Below, one piece after another: positions 57,439 through 64,000 of a stretch of 64,000 bases of DNA. The notes under the pieces were generated by a model. It ran no database searches and was not told where the DNA came from. It was given only the letters and a program-made list of their open reading frames with translations. Source of the stretch: Phytophthora quininea (Eukaryota; Oomycota; Peronosporomycetes; Peronosporales; Peronosporaceae); contig JAAVTG010000693.1 of NCBI GenBank assembly GCA_011947345.1, positions 248,001 through 312,000 on the forward strand, in the 5' to 3' direction. The translations under genes and the position numbers were made by a program. The first letter of the stretch is position 1; each line of letters starts with the position of its first letter.

Positions 57439-58437
57439 ATGCAAAAGTCCGTGCAACCGGTCATTTCAGAATCTGCCGTGCCGGCGACAAGCCCTTTCAA
57501 CCGCAAACAGCCCCGCAAGATGACCACCTCGTCACCCGCGTTCGCCGGGCCCGTGGGCGCCGCGCAGCCCTTCCTGGCGCCGGCCTTCCACGCGCCGCGC
57601 AGCCAGCAGTCGCTGGCCGACTACGCGCCGCTAACGCTGTTCGCCGCCGCCGAGCTGCACCAGCAGCAAGAGTTCCAGCAGCAGCAGCAAGCGCAGACAC
57701 AGGCGCAGCTGTCACCGTCCTCGCCCGCCGCCGCAGCCTACCAGCCCGCGCTCAACCTGAGCATCAACCCCAGCAAGCTGCCGTCGCTCGAAGGTCTGCT
57801 CAAGCAGATGCAGACGGGCTCGCCCGCCGCCTCGCCCGTGCCGTCGCCGCAGCGCGACCACACACACGCAATGCCCGCGCTGCGCACCATGATCAGCCCC
57901 ACCATGGCCAAGCGCGTGCTGCCCGTGGTGCAGGCAGCGCCGCAGTTCCCGGGTGTGTCGCCCTTTGCTCTCATGGCACAGTCGTCGCCGGCCTACCCGC
58001 CCATGGGCTCGTCCATGGGTCCCTCGTTCCCGAGCAAGAAGCGCTCGTGGGCCGACGCCTCGCCCGTGCAGACGGCCACCATGTACCCGACCAAGGCGCG
58101 CGCTTCGCCCAGCTCGGGCACGCACCGCAGTCGAGCCTCCAAGTACTGCAAGATTGAAGGCTGCGAGCGTGTCTCGCAGCGCAACAACCTGTGCCACAGC
58201 CACGGCGGCAAGCGGCTCTGCAAGGAAGAGGGCTGCTCGTCCAAGGACCGCGGCAACGGCTTCTGTATCAAGCATGGCGGCGGCAAGATCTGCTCCATGA
58301 CTGGCTGCGAGAAGAAGGCTCGACGGAAGGGATTGTGCACGCAGCACTTTCGCATCTCGGAGGAGAGCAGTCTCGAGGCCGTCACAGCAGCAGCCTCTCC
58401 GTATGTAGCCGGCCACAGCGCGTTCCGGTCCGTGTAG
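57439..58437 (+). CDS. Cys/His-rich CxHGGG-repeat protein with low-complexity N-terminus (WRKY19-like family)
   Basis: An intact frame of 332 residues from the ATG at 57439; a downstream ATG at 57520 is an alternative, and the open frame extends upstream to 57334. The first 230 residues are Ala/Pro/Gln/Ser-rich with a poly-Gln stretch (HQQQEFQQQQQ) typical of transcriptional regulators. A Lys/Arg-rich segment (SKKRSW) may act as a nuclear signal. The C-terminal third has three units with the spacing C-x3-GC-x8-LC-x2-HGG-[KR]-x-C (CKIEGCERVSQ, CKEEGCSSKD, CSMTGCEKKA), ending in CTQHF. No WRKYGQK motif is present. A nuclear, metal-binding role is inference. It shares its repeat family with 32663-33456 but has fewer units and a different N-terminus. 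Confidence 0.8.
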   Translation: MQKSVQPVISESAVPATSPFNRKQPRKMTTSSPAFAGPVGAAQPFLAPAFHAPRSQQSLADYAPLTLFAAAELHQQQEFQQQQQAQTQAQLSPSSPAAAAYQPALNLSINPSKLPSLEGLLKQMQTGSPAASPVPSPQRDHTHAMPALRTMISPTMAKRVLPVVQAAPQFPGVSPFALMAQSSPAYPPMGSSMGPSFPSKKRSWADASPVQTATMYPTKARASPSSGTHRSRASKYCKIEGCERVSQRNNLCHSHGGKRLCKEEGCSSKDRGNGFCIKHGGGKICSMTGCEKKARRKGLCTQHFRISEESSLEAVTAAASPYVAGHSAFRSV

Positions 58438-58899
58438 ATGTAGACGATAGAAGCTAGAATATAATAGCTTAGTAAATGGATATTATTAAGGTACCTTTGT
58501 GCGGAAATGCGAGGAAGCCCATGAGCGTCGTCGTTCCGACGCCAAGCATTTCTCATCCTGCTGATAGGATTGCGCCGCTGTCGCGGCCAGCCGCCCCACC
58601 ACGACGCAATTTTCGCGCTGGACGGACTGGGGAAGAGCTGTGCGAGCTGCAAGTGCGGGGCGTTTAACGGGCAGCAACCGTGTTAGCATCCTGTTCGGCA
58701 CGGCTGAGCTCGGGAGGTCGGACAGCGGGGCCTCGTGCACGGTCATTCATCGCTTGCTAGCGAAGTGAGTCGGACGATCAGTGCAGCGCGAAAACGGGGG
58801 TCCCGCACCGGCAAAAGTTCAGCCTGAATTGCAACAAATCTGAAGGAGGCGGTGACGTAAGGCGGGACGCCGACACACGCAGTGCCTGGCGGCCACACC

Positions 58900-59910
58900 A
58901 GCACCGCATCGTGCCTTCATGATACGAGTGCAGTCAACCAGAGCCCCGTTGGAAGTCTCTTGGCCCCACCTTGCGAAACGCTTCGACTTTGTTGTCATCG
59001 ACAGTGAAAAGTGTTGGGCGAATCGAATCCGTGACGGCTTGGGATATCTCGCAGATTGGGGTGGAGCAGTCGAACCCTGTCCAGCCTTCAGCACACGCGC
59101 AGACGTCCGGGGCAACACAGAGTCCTCCGTTCTTGCAGCGGTAGCAACCATCGCCACTGTTGACGATGCTACTGGCGGCGTTGGCGACGGCAGTAAAGTT
59201 TCCAGACGTGAGATTGAGGTTGTTAGCAACGACATTCGCATGGCAGAGTGGATCGAAAACCCCTTGGACGCAGATTGGCAACGCACAATCCAATCCAAAG
59301 TAGCCGGTGTTGCCGACTGGGGCGGTGGGATATTGTTCATTCAGAGTCGAATTCACTGTAATGCAGCGGCATCGGTCCTTGTCGGCACAAACGCCGCCAT
59401 TACGGCAACCAGAGGATACGGAGGCATCAACATCAGTCTCTAGAAAGCGACATAAAGGCGTATTACAGTCGATACCAGTCCAGCCATTATCACAAGCGCA
59501 TTCATCCGGTGCCACGCAGGCACCAGAGTTATAGCACGCGTACACCCCTTCTCCGGGGTTGAGTTACCATACTGCCAAGTCACATCGTCAACCTTTGTTA
59601 CGTTCAGATAGTTTGTGCGGATAACGCGGTGGGTGCCGTTGTCACTCTCGATATCTCCTTGTCTCCAAATAATATTCCCGCAGAGAAAGTTGTCCGATAC
59701 ACGCGCTACGTTGAGATCATCACGATAATGCAGCAAGTTTTGGATTTGTTTTGCGGCGGTGAGTGAAGTATTTCGCACCGGGTTAGGCTCGGGATCACCA
59801 ACCGAGCAACCGTTTCGGAAGTGTGGCCATCAAGCACATATTGGTGTTGTGCAGTTGGAATCGAATCACCCCGATGCACAGGAGCACCGAACAAGTTCCG
59901 CCATGTTGAC
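58900..59910 (-). pseudogene. partial duplicate of the NHL/EGF gene (EGF part)
   Basis: This region matches the EGF part of the gene at 8987-14926 nearly base for base (59170-59550 against about 9670-10050) in the same orientation. It has lost about 26 bp corresponding to 9457-9482. At about 59833 it jumps from sequence matching 10345 to sequence matching 12238, a loss of about 1.9 kb. It lacks the signal peptide, NHL part and membrane helix, and one base is missing near 59553, so it cannot make the full protein. It keeps the reading frame at the point matching the parent's 9643 break. Confidence 0.85.
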
Positions 59911-60929
59911 ACCGACACTTTGGACGACTATAGGGCTCGCGGCAGATACATCACCAGCAAATTTTAGACGACATAGGAAAAACCAACAAAAAGAAAACGG
60001 GGCAAGTTGAAGTGGCTTCAAAATACTTGTTGTCTGTACTTCGACAGTTAGTTGTATCGCACAGGGATCCTAGACGGACCGGTGGCCTGGACTATGATCA
60101 CCACTCTCCAAGAACCGGTTTGGGCAATCTTTTTCGACACTCTAGATGGTCATGCGCACCATTGTTCGACGGAAAGAAGCTATTTGCTGCGAAGATTTCT
60201 TAGGCGACGATTCCTCTTCCCAACACACAATCCACCGATGGGTGACGAACAATTGCAGGAATGTTTAGCCGCGGCATCTGCCGGCTTCCACTCAATGCCC
60301 ACTTCTCCATTCGCGTCACCAAGCCTCGGACGCTCGAAGCGATGGCCGCACGGCCCCGTTATCGCAGGCACGAGGACCTCGTCCACCCACGTTCCTGGTT
60401 TTGTCGAGCCACTGCCGATGAATTGTGGATGCCCGAAGCGACCGAAGACGTCGTCACGCCGCGCCGAGCTCGACGGCGCAAGTCTCGACGAGGTCGCCCA
60501 AAGTTCCGCAGGCGTCGCAAGCGTCGAAAGAGAGGGCTTTCCCCAGCGACCATCGACCTTCGTTCGAACCCGTCTCCCGGCCAACCAAGCCGTCGTTGAG
60601 CCGCTGCTCACGTCGTGGTTTGGTATAGAAAACTTTTCCGACGAGGACTGTCAACATGCCAGTCCCTGCAAACACCGATGCAGCAGACGTCGACATGGAT
60701 GACGGCGATGAAGTGCATGTGAACAGTGTCGTTAAGCTCAGCGTTCGCAGGGTAGATCAGTGGGATATTGGGTTTTGGGGTAAATGAATATCCCACCCAA
60801 AGTGCTTCGGGAAAGGATTAAACGTCAGTCGCAAGAATTGCTTTACTGCAGCTACAATCGTTATCTACCTGGTAGATCTACGCTCATCAGCACCAAGAAT
60901 ATGACGCTCGTCACAACCCCATTGTGCGC
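59911..60929. other. intergenic, unrecognised frames only
   Basis: A plus-strand frame 60052-60702 (216 residues) and its antisense partner 60611-60180 overlap; neither is recognised. The segment 60748-60770 begins CAGGGTAGATCAG, which could be a hAT end, but no matching end was found beyond 62741. Confidence 0.35.
60760..60796. repeat. 10-bp perfect hairpin near the hAT element
   Basis: GTGGGATATT (60760-60769) and AATATCCCAC (60787-60796) are perfect reverse complements around a 17-bp loop, about 130 bp beyond the hAT transposase stop. Confidence 0.6.
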
Positions 60930-62741
60930 CTAGTAGTAGATGTAGTCATCGTCGCGGTGCGGGGTGTCAGGCTCTGGCTCCTCCCGCTCCGGCATCATCT
61001 CATCGAGAAATTCGAGCTCGTCCTGCTGCACATTCTTAGCGTTAAAGAAAAGATGGACGAGCATCTCAGCGGACCTTGGCTTCAAGCGGTTGCGAAGACT
61101 CGAGTGAATGAACTTGTGTGTGGAGAAGTTCCGTTCACACGCAGCACTTGAGACGCCGCAAGCAAATGCGCGCGTAGCGACTTGCTTCAACAACGGGTAA
61201 CCATCGAGGCCGGCCCAGAAGTCGACCACTGAGATTCGACCGCGTTGAAGCAGTTCCAGTCGACGAGAGCCTTGTAACGAAGCGACCATCGCTCGATAGC
61301 GTGAAAGCTCAACAAGAATGGACTCCTCGGCGTCTCCTCCGTGCCACTTCGAGATAAAGGCCTCCACGTTCGAGGTGGTGTCCTCGTCCATACTGCTTCC
61401 GCCAAAGCGAGGGTCGAGAAGATACGCAACGCCGTGGCCATCTCCGTAGACGAAGTTGAACCGCTCAACCATTAGCTGTGTCACCAGCGAGCGTTCATTG
61501 GATGACAAGTCCATGTCATTCAGCTTCCCGGGTAGATCGAGAAAAGCCTGGTACACGTCATAGGGAGTAACCGAGTTCTTTTCAAACCTCTTCTGGAACG
61601 CGACGATCGGCTTCAGCAGCTCCACTGCCTTCTTTAGATGCACCAAAAATATTTTGCAGGTGACGAAAGTAAATGCCGAGCGCCTAGCAGCCTTCTGCTT
61701 CTTCGTGTGGCCGTCCAGAAAGTCACGTTCGGAGACCAGCTGTAGCAGAATGGCCTTCGACTGGAGAAGACTCCTGAAGCAGCCGAGAATCGACCCCAGC
61801 GGGTATCGAACGGCGTCACTAGGGTCGGAGCAGGAATGCCATCCTGCGAGCGAGCTTGTTCTTGGCGTTGCTTGAGTTGGTACCAGAGCTTGTGGTTCTT
61901 CTTGAGGAATGACACCAGCTGCTTGCTCTGCTTCAAAAGCTTTTCGAGCCAAGGTAGCTAGGTAACAACGTCCTTCACCAGTAGGTTCAGAATGTGGGAC
62001 ACGCATCCATGAATGAAGAGACTCGGATACTTATGTTGCAGAAGAGCCCACGTGCGCCGATTCTTTGAGGTGTTATCCGTCACGAGGCCGACGAAATCAA
62101 TGAAGTCGTACTTGTCGAAGATGCGCTCGATATCACCAGTTAAGTAAGGGGCATCGTGCGCTTCACTTCCGGTGTAGACAGATTCCAGGAAGTACGTGTC
62201 CGGACCCGAAAGGACAACGTAGTTGATAACGGCAAGGCCGTTCACATCAGTCCAGCCGTCGGTGACCAAAGTGCATTTGCGTCGTACCAGTGTCGCACGG
62301 ATGCTGTCGATGGAATCTTGGTAGCACGAAGTCAACAGGGGGCCACGCAAAGCATGCTGGGACGGGACTTTGACTGCGGGATTCAGAACTTGCAACGCCT
62401 CCAAGCACGAGTAGTGGCTCGTCTTGAAGAACGGCTATACCGGTAGAATAGACCCACTGCGCGAATTTCTTGTCAAACTGACTCTGCGTTGCTGCAGTAA
62501 TAACCGCAGGAAATTAGGTCGTCACAACGCTTTGCTGAGCTCGCTTGGCGCACTTGTTCTTGAAGTGAGACTTGACGCGCTCAACGTGCGAAAACCCGAG
62601 GGTGTGAATGCGCGCTTCGCATCGGAGACAGTACACCACTCCTTCCTCGTCGATATCGACGTCATCCCACACTGGGTTGCGTGGGCGATCAGGCTTCTTC
62701 GGGCTAGGAGCGCGGGGTGAAAGGGGTGCTTGGGGATTCAT
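60930..62741 (-). mobile_element. hAT-family DNA transposon, nearly complete transposase
   Basis: Starts at the ATG at 62741. A BED zinc finger lies at 62741-62514 (WDDVDIDEEGVVYCLRC, then H-x4-K-x-H pattern VERVKSHFKNKC). The region 62404-61958 carries the DUF659-type segment (TLVTDGWTDVNGLAVINYVV, FVGLVTDNTSKNRR with a catalytic-type Asp, HGCVSHILNLLVKD). From 61936 comes TPFDTRWG, and from 61890 to 60930 the C-terminal helical part ends in the hAT dimerisation domain (SSAACERNFSTHKFIHSSLRNRL, then LVHLFFNAKNV). Breaks: a gap with a stop between the BED part and the core (about 62510-62405), an in-frame TAG near 61963, and one lost base near 61800. hAT transposases cut and paste with 8-bp target duplications. 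No terminal repeats were confirmed. Confidence 0.8.
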
Positions 62742-64000
62742 GGCAAGATGAAAATGAGCCTACACTCTATGTGTTCCCCGTCGAAGGAGGAGAACCACTC
62801 GTTAGACTTGGCGGTGTTGTAGTAACGAAATACCATTGGTACCTTTAGCGTTGAGGCCCATGAGCCAACCGATCGATGTTATACTACATATTACTATTAT
62901 TATACAACATTTGAATACCAAAATAAGCAGATCTGATTGGTTAAAAATGCAAGCAATGCAATCCTGTTTAAAGCTCTAAATTGGTATACATACAATTATG
63001 ACTTGAGCTACTTAGCGATAAGATTCTTCTAGCAAAGCGACGGGAGGTTACCAGGTTAACCAAAGCTATTACATATTGTCCCTTTCATTAGTTTTTCCGT
63101 GCTATTAGGACTGCTTACTCCGACTTCATCCACGTGGTCAGACTTCCTAATCTAAGAGTACTGCTACCTTAAAATCAAGCTAACGTTTAGCACTCGCGCA
63201 AGACACAATATTCCTCACACTCACACCGCCTGTCGATCGATATTTGGTTGGCAAATACGAGCTGCCTCAGACATGACCAAAGTGATACGATAGCCATTCC
63301 AGCAGCTTCTTAAACTCAGAGCAAGACCCCTGTTTCTGTTGATATGGTGCGCCACGAGTACTCGCAGATCGTCCTTGTGGACGGATCTGATGATGACGAG
63401 TGTTCGTGGGCCACTACGAAGACTGAACAGATGATGGCGAATGGTCGATGACCATCGGCGAGGACTCATCAGTCGATGGTGAAGCAGATCCGGCGGCGGC
63501 GGGAAAGATGGTACGTTCCTACCAGCACTGTGAGTGGACAAGCATAGTGAGGACAAGTGATGGAGTCGTCGGGAGTAAGCAGATTGATGAGAGGGAACAA
63601 GGAGCACAGGGAGGACAGGAGAGGATAGGAGGAGGAGTGAGTAGTTTCAGGGGTTAAATCTAATCTCACTTCGGCTTTTGCTCCCTACAACGAAAGCTCA
63701 AAACCAACAGTTTTGCCAAAACTGCTGAACCGCACAATACACTAGCTTCTATCTAAAACAAGTCAATTTACATCTCTACAAAGAGAGAACCACGTCGATC
63801 TCGAACGAAACAATTAGTCTAAGCATGATATTTGATATTTCTGGCGTTCGGTGATGCTAGTGGCGGCGTGCCGCGTGTCGTGTGCTGAGCTTATAGGGGG
63901 TAGTGTCGGGCTCTGAATTAACACCAAACATTAAGCTATTGCTGAGCCGGCTAGGCAGTGCTCCAATGGGAAGTGACAAAGAGACTTATGGTCAAAGCCT
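62742..64000. other. AT-rich flank of the hAT element, no confident gene
   Basis: Short frames near 63221-63669 on both strands overlap and are not recognised. The first few hundred bases may include the other end of the hAT element, which I could not define. Confidence 0.35.

Noticed and set aside
57123..58157. 344-residue Arg/Ala-rich frame overlapping the 57.4-kb gene
   Set aside because: It is the plus-strand shadow of the CxHGGG-repeat gene, with composition typical of an off-frame reading of GC-rich codons.
60748..60770. CAGGGTAGATCAG as a hAT terminal inverted repeat
   Set aside because: No matching reverse-complement end was found beyond 62741, so it is mentioned only as a possibility.
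1..64000. tRNA, rRNA, CRISPR and bacterial operon features
   Set aside because: None was seen. The genes have spliceosomal introns and eukaryotic families throughout.

Overview
The window reads as a piece of an oomycete nuclear genome, most likely Phytophthora or a close relative. The reasons are a Crinkler-type (LFLAK-like) effector header, proteins with tandem 'SHGGGRRC' repeats that oomycete annotations often label WRKY19-like, few and very short introns (61-78 bp), compact gene islands with 17-220 bp between neighbours, and long transposon-rich stretches between the islands. These stretches carry MULE, FAR1-like, hAT, Harbinger-associated and DIRS/Ngaro-type sequences. I saw no bacterial operons, rRNA, CRISPR array or convincing tRNA.

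Layout. 0-3 kb: transposase fragments and a short Crinkler-like gene. 3.2-22.1 kb, gene island 1: a CHD-type chromatin remodeler with PHD and RanBP2-type fingers; a large NHL/EGF single-pass membrane protein; EMG1 (rRNA methyltransferase); a NudC-family co-chaperone; PEX3 (peroxisome biogenesis); a DOT1-like histone H3K79 methyltransferase; glucose-6-phosphate dehydrogenase. 22-27.9 kb: decayed MULE and Copia-like sequence. 27.9-40 kb, gene island 2: an ALIX/BRO1 ESCRT protein, an unrecognised small gene, a CxHGGG-repeat protein, AMMECR1 and a kinesin-4 chromokinesin. 40.6-46.2 kb: one tyrosine-recombinase (DIRS/Ngaro-type) retroelement. 46.7-55.2 kb: two diverged LTRs in opposite orientation, a TA microsatellite, a FAR1-like transposase relic and a Myb/SANT-like domain. 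57.4-58.4 kb: a second CxHGGG-repeat gene. 58.9-59.9 kb: a truncated copy of part of the NHL/EGF gene from island 1. 60.9-62.7 kb: a nearly complete hAT transposase.

Neighbouring genes have unrelated housekeeping roles (chromatin: CHD, DOT1, kinesin-4; ribosome: EMG1; organelles and membranes: PEX3, ALIX; metabolism: G6PD). Their arrangement as divergent and convergent pairs is ordinary for a compact oomycete genome and does not by itself imply a shared pathway.

A dominant technical feature is that many conserved genes are broken by single-base indels, nearly all of them one base missing at or beside a homopolymer. Seven occur in the CHD gene and five in the kinesin. In every case the protein family continues in the neighbouring frame, and the corrected lengths become exact multiples of three. 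I read this as residual assembly error rather than gene death, and annotate these genes as whole loci. The transposon relics, by contrast, also carry deletions and stop codons and are probably truly decayed.
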